From contig JACKOX010000032.1 in NCBI GenBank assembly GCA_024233975.1, forward strand, positions 1-29,494: 29,494 nucleotides of DNA, in the 5' to 3' direction. The first letter of the stretch is position 1. Every line of letters starts with the position of its first letter. The position numbers and the translations under genes are program-made. Shown here piece after piece: positions 1 through 6,863 of the stretch. This DNA comes from Rhodanobacteraceae bacterium (lineage in GTDB: Bacteria; Pseudomonadota; Gammaproteobacteria; Xanthomonadales; Xanthomonadaceae). The notes below the pieces were generated by a model. That model did not search any database, had not been told where the DNA came from, and saw only the letters and a program-made list of their open reading frames with translations.

Positions 1-2132
1 ACGCGACGACCGCGGTTGGCCAGCTCCTGGCGCAGCACCGGATCCTTGGCGGTGCCTGCCAGGAAGCCGATCAGCGCGCTGCGCAGGCGGCGATCCTCAT
101 CGGTGTCGCCGTCCTTCGCGTCGATACCGAGCTCTTTGAGCATCGGACCATAGACCGCACGGCCGTAGGCACGCAGCGCGTCCTTCTGCTTCTCGTCCTT
201 CGCGATGCGCTCGATCATCCAGCCGATCTGCCCGGTCGGCGCCAGCTTGGTGTCGCGGACATCCGACGACGCCAGCAGCGGAACGCTCTGCAGGTAGGCG
301 CTGGCATCCAGCGTGCCGGCGCTGAAGGCGGCGTCAAGGGTTGCCGCGTAGACGGTCTGCTCGCGCTCGTTGAGCTTGTCGAAGGCAGCGGTCAGCTGCT
401 GCTGCGACTTCGGATCCAGCGTATAGCGGTAGTAGCCGGCGCCATCGGCGTTCGGCATCACCCAGGTCGGGCAGCTGCCGGTGTCCAGCGTGACCTCGCC
501 CTGCGCCTTGTCGAACAGCTCGCACTGGCTGGCGATCTTGCCGTCCGCCTCATAGCGAACGCACAGCGGCACGCCCCAATGCTGGCCTTCGATACGCTCC
601 ACCACCGAACCCAGCGGCAGGTAGCGGCGTTGGCTCAGCTGCAGGATCGGCATGCCACCGCTGCAGTCAACCTTGACCGTCAGCTCCGGCACGCCGGGCT
701 GGTCGATGAAGCTGTGGAAAGCCGCCGCCACGCCCTTGGCATCCTTGCTGTGGGCGGCGATGGACTGGATCAGGTCATCACTGGTGGCGTTGCCACGACT
801 GTGCGCGCGCAGGTAGTCGCGGATCGCCTGGCGGAAATCATCTTCGCCGACGAAACGCTCGAACATGGCCAGTACAGCCCCACCCTTGGCGTAGGTGATG
901 CCGTCAAACGCCGAGTCGATGTCGGTGTAGTCTTCGATCGGCTCGTGCACGCGACGCGAACTGGCCAGGCTGTCCTGGCCCATGGCGTACATGCCGTAGC
1001 GCATCAGGCCACGGTCGGTATGGAACTCCGGGTGCAGCTGGTGGACGATCTTGTTACCCATCCAGGTGGCGAAGGCCTCGTTCAGCCAGATGTCGTCCCA
1101 CCACGGCATGGTGACCAGGTCACCGAACCACTGGTGCGCCAGTTCGTGCGCATGGGTGCCCCAGTAGCCCTGGCGCTCACCCACCGGCGATTCGTCGTTC
1201 ACGAACAGCAGGTAGTCGCGATAGGTGATCAGGCCCGGATTCTCCATCGCGCCTGCGGCGAAGTCCGGGGCCGCCAGGATGTCCAGCTTGTCGAACGGAT
1301 ACGGGATGTCGAAGTAGTTCTCCAGCGCAGCGACGATTTCGCCGGTATGCTCCAGCGCGTAGTCCATTCGGCCGCCCTGCCCCTTGGCGGCGATGCCGCG
1401 CAACTGCAGCGGCGTCTTGCGCACGCTGTTGGGCGGGATGTCCTTCCAGTTCACGACGTCCCAGGGGCCGACCGCGAAGGCGACCAGATAGCTGGGCAGG
1501 TTCTCGGTGGTTTCGAAGGTCAGCTTCTTCCAGCCCTCGCCTGCCGGCTCCACGCTCACCTGCTGGGTGTTGGCGATGCCCTGCTGGTCGGCAGGGACGG
1601 TCAGGCTGATCTTCCACGGCTGCTTGAAGCTGGGTTCGTCGAAACCCGGGAAGGTGATGCGTGCGCCCAGCGACTCGAACTGGGTCATCACGTGCGGCGT
1701 GCCTTCCGGTTTCACCTGGTAGGCGCCGGAAAGGCTGCCGAAGGGCGCCTCATAGACGATATCAATCACGGCCTTGCCGGCAGGCAGGGTATCCGGCGCG
1801 GTCGCCTTGAGCACGCCGCCGGCTTGATGCGCCTGCTCGATGGTCAGAGGAACCGTCTCGCCGTCGGCGGTGGTGATCGTGGCCGACTGGATATCGAGGT
1901 CGCGACCATGCAGCCAGAAGCTCTTCAGGGGCTTTGCCAGTGCAGCATCAATGCGGGTGTGGCCGCTGAACCGATCCTTGGCCGGATCGATTTTCAGGTC
2001 GACCGACACCTCGTCGGGCACCACGTCACGCGGCAGGCGGCCAAGCGGCACGTCATCGGCGGCGAACAGGGAAGTGCTGCTGGCAACAAGCGCCGCGGCG
2101 GTCGCCACGGCAAGGAGGCTGCGTCGAAACAT
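1..2132 (-). CDS. Secreted M1-family zinc aminopeptidase, C-terminus cut by window edge
   Basis: This gene encodes an exported zinc aminopeptidase that removes N-terminal residues from peptides. About 710 codons are visible and the frame is still open at the left edge. The N-terminus MFRRSLLAVATAAALVASS followed by SLFAA is a signal peptide, so the enzyme should act in the periplasm or outside the cell. The M1 signature is complete: GAMEN exopeptidase motif at residues 294-298 (1239-1253), HELAH zinc motif at 329-333 (1134-1148), and the third ligand Glu352 in NEAF (1077-1079), 18 residues after the second His. GGAG lies 8 bases before the ATG. The region after about residue 480 reads like the helical ERAP1-type C-terminal domain. 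It is closer to puromycin-sensitive or ERAP-type enzymes than to E. coli PepN, which is cytoplasmic, so no symbol is given. Confidence 0.93.
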   Translation of the reverse strand, partial: MFRRSLLAVATAAALVASSTSLFAADDVPLGRLPRDVVPDEVSVDLKIDPAKDRFSGHTRIDAALAKPLKSFWLHGRDLDIQSATITTADGETVPLTIEQAHQAGGVLKATAPDTLPAGKAVIDIVYEAPFGSLSGAYQVKPEGTPHVMTQFESLGARITFPGFDEPSFKQPWKISLTVPADQQGIANTQQVSVEPAGEGWKKLTFETTENLPSYLVAFAVGPWDVVNWKDIPPNSVRKTPLQLRGIAAKGQGGRMDYALEHTGEIVAALENYFDIPYPFDKLDILAAPDFAAGAMENPGLITYRDYLLFVNDESPVGERQGYWGTHAHELAHQWFGDLVTMPWWDDIWLNEAFATWMGNKIVHQLHPEFHTDRGLMRYGMYAMGQDSLASSRRVHEPIEDYTDIDSAFDGITYAKGGAVLAMFERFVGEDDFRQAIRDYLRAHSRGNATSDDLIQSIAAHSKDAKGVAAAFHSFIDQPGVPELTVKVDCSGGMPILQLSQRRYLPLGSVVERIEGQHWGVPLCVRYEADGKIASQCELFDKAQGEVTLDTGSCPTWVMPNADGAGYYRYTLDPKSQQQLTAAFDKLNEREQTVYAATLDAAFSAGTLDASAYLQSVPLLASSDVRDTKLAPTGQIGWMIERIAKDEKQKDALRAYGRAVYGPMLKELGIDAKDGDTDEDRRLRSALIGFLAGTAKDPVLRQELANRGRR

Positions 2133-2390
2133 CGGGAATCTCCGGACAGTGCAGCGAGCGAGGATAGGTAGTGCCAGCCGCCGGGAAACGTGGCGAAAGT
2201 ACCGGCTGGCGGAATCCGCGCGGCATGACGCACTGCCGCATTGCAAAGCCGTGAGCCACGTCACGATCCGCAAAACCGAAGCCTCCCGCATTCCCGCCGG
2301 GTGGCCTGCCAACCCTTCCCGACGCCTGCCCGCCATCGCGAGCGCTGACGCGGCTCCAAGCGATTTCGCCAGGCCTTGGCAATACATTCA

Positions 2391-2427
2391 ATAGGCACTA
2401 TCTATCGATAGCATCTGTATTCTCAAT
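2391..2427 (+). promoter_or_regulatory. Candidate OxyR operator upstream of ahpC
   Basis: Positions 2391-2405 match one half of the classical OxyR consensus exactly in its outer tetranucleotides: ATAG, seven bases, CTAT. Seven bases further on, 2413-2427 gives a weaker second half (ATCT, seven bases, CAAT). A perfect 10-base palindrome CTATCGATAG also lies inside, at 2402-2411. The site ends one base before the proposed ahpC -35, which is where OxyR normally contacts RNA polymerase. The oxyR gene itself is 3 kb downstream in the same block. The half-site pattern is seen; binding is inferred. Confidence 0.65.
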
Positions 2428-2456
2428 TTTACCTATTGATCGCTCTTCCCTATCCT
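2428..2456 (+). promoter_or_regulatory. Candidate sigma-70 promoter of ahpC
   Basis: The -35 is TTTACC (2428-2433), the spacer is 17 bases, and the -10 is TATCCT (2451-2456). Each hexamer matches consensus at four of six positions, as expected for an activator-dependent promoter. Transcription would begin near 2463, giving a leader of about 45 bases before the ahpC ATG. Confidence 0.5.
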
Positions 2457-2507
2457 AGGCCCCGCTGTTCCCCCTCTCCCCACACTCAACAACAAGGAAA
2501 GTACTTG

Positions 2508-3071
2508 ATGTCGCTTATCAACACTGAAGTCCAGCCGTTCAAGACCACCGCATTCCAGGCTGGCGAATTCATCGAAGTCACCGAGAACAGCCTGAAGGGC
2601 AAGTGGTCGGTACTGATCTTCATGCCGGCTGCCTTCACCTTCAACTGCCCGACCGAAGTCGAGGACGCCGCCGACAATTACGCGGAGTTCCAGCGCGCCG
2701 GTGCCGAGGTCTACATCGTCACCACCGACACGCATTTCTCGCACAAGGTGTGGCACGAAACCTCGCCGGCCGTTGGCAAGGCGCAGTTCCCGCTGGTTGG
2801 CGATCCGACCCACCAGCTGACCCGCGCCTTCGGCGTGCACATCGATGAGGAAGGCCTGGCCCTGCGTGGCACCTTCATCATCAACCCGGAAGGCGTGATC
2901 AAGACGCTGGAAATCCATGACAACGCCATCGCCCGCGATGTGTCGGAAACCCTGCGCAAGCTGAAGGCTGCCCAGTTCGTCGCCGCCCATCCGAACGAAG
3001 TCTGCCCGGCCAAGTGGAAGGAAGGCGAAAAGACGCTGACCCCGTCGCTGGATCTGGTCGGCAAGATCTAA
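2508..3071 (+). CDS. ahpC: Alkyl hydroperoxide reductase subunit C (typical 2-Cys peroxiredoxin)
   Basis: AhpC reduces hydrogen peroxide, organic peroxides and peroxynitrite in the cytosol and is re-reduced by AhpF. The protein is 187 residues, the usual family length. Peroxidatic Cys47 sits in FTFNCPTE with Thr44 before it. Resolving Cys166 is in EVCPAKW, and the ending SLDLVGKI is typical. The segment before the catalytic Cys reads FMPAAFTFN where enteric enzymes have FYPADFTFV, a conservative variant. AAGGAAA at 2494-2500 is well placed for the ATG at 2508; an upstream in-frame ATG at 2436 lies inside the promoter and is rejected. A weak hairpin follows and ahpF begins 285 bases later, so ahpC may be mainly monocistronic. 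Confidence 0.98.
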   Translation: MSLINTEVQPFKTTAFQAGEFIEVTENSLKGKWSVLIFMPAAFTFNCPTEVEDAADNYAEFQRAGAEVYIVTTDTHFSHKVWHETSPAVGKAQFPLVGDPTHQLTRAFGVHIDEEGLALRGTFIINPEGVIKTLEIHDNAIARDVSETLRKLKAAQFVAAHPNEVCPAKWKEGEKTLTPSLDLVGKI

Positions 3072-3084
3072 CTACAACATCCCC

Positions 3085-3111
3085 GCCAAGCCTTGCTGCT
3101 CAATGCTTGGC
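3085..3111 (+). terminator. Weak hairpin after ahpC, possible partial terminator
   Basis: GCCAAGC (3085-3091) pairs with GCTTGGC (3105-3111) around a 13-base loop, 14 bases after the ahpC stop. No T-tract follows. At best it gives partial termination or 3'-end protection of ahpC mRNA. Confidence 0.3.
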
Positions 3112-3221
3112 AGCCCCTTGACGCACAGGGGCCGGTCGTTACGCCATGACGCTGTTGCCGTCACTCCCAAGCAGTCGGGAGTCCGGCGCTCCGACGCGGC
3201 CGGCGACCACCGCTGCTCGAC

Positions 3222-3252
3222 CTGCGTGGGCCGAAACCTTCGGCCCACGCAG
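3222..3252. other. Perfect 14-bp hairpin between ahpC and ahpF
   Basis: CTGCGTGGGCCGAA (3222-3235) pairs exactly with 3239-3252 around the three-base loop ACC. There is no T-run on either side, so it is not a standard intrinsic terminator. It lies 105 bases before the ahpF start in otherwise non-coding sequence. Possible roles are mRNA stabilisation of the ahpC transcript, attenuation of read-through into ahpF, or a REP-like element. Confidence 0.6.
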
Positions 3253-3356
3253 TCCTGGTCCAACGTCGTCCCGATCTCCAACGGAATGTTTTCGTGAGTC
3301 GTCACCCGACGCCTGACGCAAGCCTCCCGCCCCCCCCACACTCCACGGAGCCCGCC

Positions 3357-4958
3357 ATGCTCGACGCCAACCTGAAAGCCCAACTCGCGGCCTACCTCGA
3401 AAAGGTCGTGCAGCCCATCGAACTTGCCGCATCGCTCGACGACGGCGACAAGTCACGCGAACTCGAAAGCCTGCTGCAGGACATCGCCAGCCTGTCCGCC
3501 AAGGTCGGCTATGTGCGCAGCGACGACGACGCGCGCCGCCCGTCCTTCGCCATCCGTCGCACTGGCAGTGACGTGAGCGTTCGCTTCGCCGGCATCCCAA
3601 TGGGCCACGAGTTCACCTCGCTGGTGCTGGCGCTGCTGCAGGTCGGCGGTCATCCGCCGAAGCTGGACAACGACGTCACCGCGCAGATCAAGGCACTGGA
3701 TGGTGACTTCCGTTTCGAGACCTACATGTCGCTGTCCTGCCAGAGCTGCCCGGACACCGTGCAGGCGCTGAATGCCATGAGCGTGATCAATCCGCGCATC
3801 CAGCACGTGGTCATCGACGGCGCGCTGTTCCAGAAGGAAGTCGAGGAGCGCCAGGTGATGTCGGTACCCACGGTGTTCCTCAATGGCAAGGTTTTCGATG
3901 CCGGTCGCCTGAGCGTGGAGCAGATCCTCGCCAAGCTCGACACCGGCGCCGCCGATCGCGCAGCCGAAGCCATCAAGGCCAGGAACGCCTTCGACGTACT
4001 GGTCATTGGCGGCGGACCCGCCGGTGCGGCTGCCGCGGTCTATGCGGCGCGCAAGGGCATCCGCACGGGTGTGGCGGCAGAGCGCTTCGGTGGCCAGGTT
4101 CTGGACACCATGGGCATCGAGAATTTCATCTCCGTGCCCTACACCGAAGGCCCGAAGCTGGCGACCGCGCTGGAGCAGCACGTCAAGGAGAACGACGTTG
4201 ACGTGATGAACCTGCAGCGCGCCGCGAAGCTGATTCCGGCAGCCACGCCGGGCGGCCTTGTCGAAATCCAGCTCGAAGGTGTCAATGGAAAGCCGGGAGC
4301 CTCGCTGAAATCCAGGTCGGTCATCCTCGCCACCGGCGCCCGCTGGCGGCAGATGGGCGTGCCGGGCGAGGACGAATACCGCAACCGTGGTGTCGCCTAC
4401 TGCCCGCACTGCGACGGTCCGCTGTTCAAGGGCAAGCGCGTGGCGGTGATTGGCGGCGGCAACTCCGGTGTCGAGGCGGCGATCGATCTTGCCGGCATCG
4501 TCTCCCACGTCACCCTGATCGAATTCGACGACAAGCTGCGTGCCGATGAAGTGCTGCAACGCAAGCTGCGTTCGCTGCCCAATGTGGGCGTGATCGTCGG
4601 CGCCCAGACCACCGAAGTCGTCGGCGACGGCCAGCGGGTGTCTGGCCTCGTCTACAAGGACCGCGCCAACGGCGAACTGCACCGCATCAAACTGGAAGGC
4701 GTGTTCGTGCAGATCGGCCTGCTGCCCAACACCGAGTGGCTGAAGGGCACGGTCGAGCTGTCGCCCCGCGGCGAAATCGTGATTGATGATCGCGGCGCGA
4801 CCAACGTCCCCGGCGTGTTTGCCGCCGGCGACGCCACCACGGTGCCATACAAGCAGATCGTCATCGCCATGGGTGCGGGTTCCACTGCCGCATTGAGCGC
4901 CTTCGACCATCTGATCCGCACCAGCGCGCCCAGCGAAGCAGCGGCGAAGGCCGCCTGA
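3357..4958 (+). CDS. ahpF: Alkyl hydroperoxide reductase subunit F (flavoprotein disulfide reductase)
   Basis: AhpF passes electrons from NADH through FAD and two dithiol centres to oxidised AhpC. The protein is 533 residues; E. coli AhpF is 521. The N-terminal tandem thioredoxin-like domain carries CQSC (Cys128/Cys131) in YMSLSCQSCPD. The FAD-binding GGGPAG starts near residue 218. The thioredoxin-reductase-like CPHC is at Cys349/Cys352 in AYCPHCDGPLF. The NAD-binding GGGNSG starts near 366. The ATG at 3357 is chosen because GGAG lies 6 bases upstream and the protein then starts MLDANLKAQL as the family does. The in-frame ATG at 3294 would add an unrelated proline-rich stretch. The next gene begins 9 bases after the stop. 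Confidence 0.97.
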   Translation: MLDANLKAQLAAYLEKVVQPIELAASLDDGDKSRELESLLQDIASLSAKVGYVRSDDDARRPSFAIRRTGSDVSVRFAGIPMGHEFTSLVLALLQVGGHPPKLDNDVTAQIKALDGDFRFETYMSLSCQSCPDTVQALNAMSVINPRIQHVVIDGALFQKEVEERQVMSVPTVFLNGKVFDAGRLSVEQILAKLDTGAADRAAEAIKARNAFDVLVIGGGPAGAAAAVYAARKGIRTGVAAERFGGQVLDTMGIENFISVPYTEGPKLATALEQHVKENDVDVMNLQRAAKLIPAATPGGLVEIQLEGVNGKPGASLKSRSVILATGARWRQMGVPGEDEYRNRGVAYCPHCDGPLFKGKRVAVIGGGNSGVEAAIDLAGIVSHVTLIEFDDKLRADEVLQRKLRSLPNVGVIVGAQTTEVVGDGQRVSGLVYKDRANGELHRIKLEGVFVQIGLLPNTEWLKGTVELSPRGEIVIDDRGATNVPGVFAAGDATTVPYKQIVIAMGAGSTAALSAFDHLIRTSAPSEAAAKAA

Positions 4959-4967
4959 GCAAGCGCC

Positions 4968-5396
4968 GTGGCGATCCCGTTCAGCGTTCTTCGTATCGAC
5001 CACGTCGTGTTCCGGGTCCGCGACCTGGAGCGCAGCATCGCCTTCTATGGCGACGTGGTCGGCTGCCGGGTGCTGCGCCGACGCGATGAGCTCGGACTGG
5101 TGCACCTCGAAGCCGGCAGTACGCTGATCGACCTCGTCTCCGTCGACGGCCCGCTGGGATCGCGCGGCGGCGCGCCCGCTGGCGACAAGGCCCGCAACGT
5201 GGACCACCTGTGCCTGCGGATCGAGCCCTATGACGAGGCGGAAATCGTCCGTCATCTGGCCGATCACGACATCGAGCCGACCGCTATCGCCCAGGCGAAC
5301 TTAGGTGCCGAAGGGGTCGGCCCATCGCTCTACTTCAACGACCCGGACGGCAACAGCATCGAGCTCAAAGGCCCGTCGCAGCAGGTGGATGGATGA
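4968..5396 (+). CDS. VOC superfamily (glyoxalase/dioxygenase-fold) metalloprotein
   Basis: This is a 142-residue protein of the vicinal oxygen chelate fold, made of two beta-alpha-beta-beta-beta modules. Likely metal ligands in order are His12 (RIDHVVFRV), Glu48 (VHLEAG), His80 (NVDHLCLRI) and Glu132 (NSIELKG), the last after the hallmark FNDPDGN. The His/Glu/His/Glu order is glyoxalase I-like, but the substrate cannot be read from sequence. Lactoylglutathione, fosfomycin and small electrophiles are all possible. The start is GTG at 4968, 9 bases after ahpF. The stop overlaps the oxyR start as ATGA, so translation is probably coupled to oxyR. The position between ahpF and oxyR suggests a role in oxidative or electrophile stress; that is inference. 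Confidence 0.85.
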   Translation: MAIPFSVLRIDHVVFRVRDLERSIAFYGDVVGCRVLRRRDELGLVHLEAGSTLIDLVSVDGPLGSRGGAPAGDKARNVDHLCLRIEPYDEAEIVRHLADHDIEPTAIAQANLGAEGVGPSLYFNDPDGNSIELKGPSQQVDG

Positions 5397-6322
5397 ACCT
5401 TCGTGATCTCCGTTACCTCGTCGCGCTTGCCGAACACCGCCATTTCGGCCGCGCCGCCGCTGCCTGCTTCGTCAGCCAGCCGACACTGTCGACGCAGATC
5501 AAGAAGCTGGAAGAACAGCTGGAGGTCACGCTGATCGAACGCGCGCCGCGTCGGGTGATGCTGACGCCCGTCGGTCGCGACATCGCCGAGCGCGCGCGAC
5601 GCATCCTCGGCGAGGTCGAGCAGATCAAGGAAACCGCCCGACGCGCGACCGATCCGGAGTCCGGCACGATCCGCCTCGGCATCTTCCCGACGCTTGGCCC
5701 CTACCTGCTGCCACACGTCGTCCCGCATATCCGCAAACGTTTCCCGCGGCTGGAACTGCTGCTGGTGGAGGAGAAGACCGAGGTCATCCTGCGCCGCCTG
5801 CGCGAAGGCCAGCTTGATGCGGGCATCCTTGCCCTGCCGTTGAACGACGACCAGCTGCATATCGAGCCGCTCTTTGACGAACCCTTCGTCCTCGCCGTGC
5901 CGGAGTCGCACCCCTTCGCGAAGCGGAAGACGCTGAAGACCGACGAACTGGCCACGGAAAGCCTGCTTCTGCTGGAAGACGGTCACTGCCTGCGCGACCA
6001 GGCGCTCGATGTCTGCCAGCTTGCCGGCGCCGTGGAGAAACCCGGGTTCCGGGCCACCAGTCTCGAAACCCTGCGCCAGATGGTCGCCGCCAACGTCGGC
6101 ATTACCCTGCTACCCACCCTGGCCATCAAGCCGCCCATCCCGCGCCTCGATGCGATCCATCTGCTGCGATTCGATGGCGAAGCGCCTCACCGGCAGATCG
6201 CCATGGTCTGGCGTCGCAGCAGTGCGATGGGCGACATGCTGCAGGCACTGGCCGAGGAGTTCCGCACTTTGCCACCAGGCCTGTTGTCGCTGGATGACAG
6301 CCTCGGCAGCACCGCATCCTGA
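5393..6322 (+). CDS. oxyR: OxyR, peroxide-sensing LysR-family activator
   Basis: OxyR senses hydrogen peroxide by disulfide formation and activates peroxide-defence genes. The protein is 309 residues. The N-terminal winged helix-turn-helix (about residues 1-60) reads MNLRDLRYLVALAEHRHFGR, typical of OxyR. The redox cysteines fall at exactly Cys199 (LLEDGHCLRDQ) and Cys208 (ALDVC), the E. coli numbers, with the diagnostic GHCLRDQA context. The start codon shares ATGA with the VOC gene stop. A candidate target operator lies before ahpC in this same block. I saw no obvious OxyR box immediately before ahpF, so oxyR levels may follow the ahpF transcript. Confidence 0.97.
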   Translation: MNLRDLRYLVALAEHRHFGRAAAACFVSQPTLSTQIKKLEEQLEVTLIERAPRRVMLTPVGRDIAERARRILGEVEQIKETARRATDPESGTIRLGIFPTLGPYLLPHVVPHIRKRFPRLELLLVEEKTEVILRRLREGQLDAGILALPLNDDQLHIEPLFDEPFVLAVPESHPFAKRKTLKTDELATESLLLLEDGHCLRDQALDVCQLAGAVEKPGFRATSLETLRQMVAANVGITLLPTLAIKPPIPRLDAIHLLRFDGEAPHRQIAMVWRRSSAMGDMLQALAEEFRTLPPGLLSLDDSLGSTAS

Positions 6323-6333
6323 CCCACGTGGGC

Positions 6334-6756
6334 ATGCAGCCATCCGACGAGCAGCACACCAGCGGCGACCGCACGCTGGAGCTGGGGCCACACGCCAGCC
6401 TGACCTTCGAACCGTGGTCAGGCCAACAGACTCATCAGCTCTCCGTCGTGCTGCACATCAGTGCGCCGCCCGGTGAGGCGGACGAAAACTGGCCGCTGCG
6501 TTTCCTCGGCATCGAGAACAACGTGTATGCCGAAGTCGAAGGACTTGGCCGCACAACGACCTTCGTCGATGCCACGACATCCGTTGTACGGCCGGATTGC
6601 ATCGTCTACCGCCTCGTCTTCGAGTTCACGCCGGAGCAGGTCGAAGCCGTCCGCCTTGGCGCGGATCTCGGCTTCGGAATCAACGACGACCGCATGCGCG
6701 TCGGCGTGCGTGCCAGAAGCAAATCCCGACAGATCCTGCTCGCGGATCTCGGCTGA
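6334..6756 (+). CDS. Small DUF3501-like protein downstream of oxyR
   Basis: This is a 140-residue soluble protein without signal peptide, membrane span or conserved Cys pair (one Cys, in RPDCIVYR). The stretches ELGPHASLTFEP, FLGIENNVYAEVEG, VFEFTPEQVEAV with LGADLGFGIND, and the ending ILLADLG follow the order of DUF3501 family landmarks as I recall them. The roughly 35-residue N-terminal part and a middle segment of that family are missing. DUF3501 genes are often found beside rubrerythrin or Fe-S oxidoreductase genes. It starts 11 bases after oxyR (a GTG at 6328 is an alternative start) and is followed by a strong terminator, so it is probably the last gene of the ahpF operon. I recall a small 'orfX' at this place in Xanthomonas campestris. 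The family call is tentative. Confidence 0.6.
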   Translation: MQPSDEQHTSGDRTLELGPHASLTFEPWSGQQTHQLSVVLHISAPPGEADENWPLRFLGIENNVYAEVEGLGRTTTFVDATTSVVRPDCIVYRLVFEFTPEQVEAVRLGADLGFGINDDRMRVGVRARSKSRQILLADLG

Positions 6757-6808
6757 GCAGGACAAGCCGGCTCCACCGCGCAACGCGCCAGATTCTCACT
6801 GCCGAAAG

Positions 6809-6838
6809 CAGAAAGGCCTCCCGAAGGAGGCCTTTCTG
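6809..6838. terminator. Bidirectional terminator between the oxyR operon and the M36 protease gene
   Basis: A 13-bp perfect stem (6809-6821 with 6826-6838) closes a four-base loop, CGAA on plus and UUCG on minus. On the minus strand the loop context is C-UUCG-G, the very stable tetraloop. The stem ends in TTTCTG with GTT following on plus. The convergent genes end at 6756 (plus) and 6864 (minus), so it likely serves both. Confidence 0.85.
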
Positions 6839-6863
6839 TTGAATCAATGAATCAATCCGCGCT

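Larger units (their letters stand above)
2133..2507. other. Divergent intergenic region, aminopeptidase / ahpC
   Basis: This is 375 bases without a convincing gene. The left two thirds (2133-2380) are GC-rich. They may hold a minus-strand promoter for the aminopeptidase: TATCCT as the complement of 2161-2166, with a poor -35 (TTTCCC, complement of 2183-2188) at 16 bases. The right third (about 2381-2460) is clearly AT-rich and carries the ahpC control elements listed separately. Short open frames on both strands here lack ribosome sites and recognisable domains. Confidence 0.5.

Noticed and set aside
579..2171. A 530-codon plus-strand open frame opposite the aminopeptidase
   Set aside because: The opposite strand carries GAMEN and HELAH with correct spacing and a signal peptide; the plus-strand translation has no recognisable features.
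3453..5267. A 604-codon open frame on the minus strand opposite ahpF and the VOC gene
   Set aside because: Shadow of strong codon bias in ahpF; no motif, and the plus-strand genes have full catalytic signatures.
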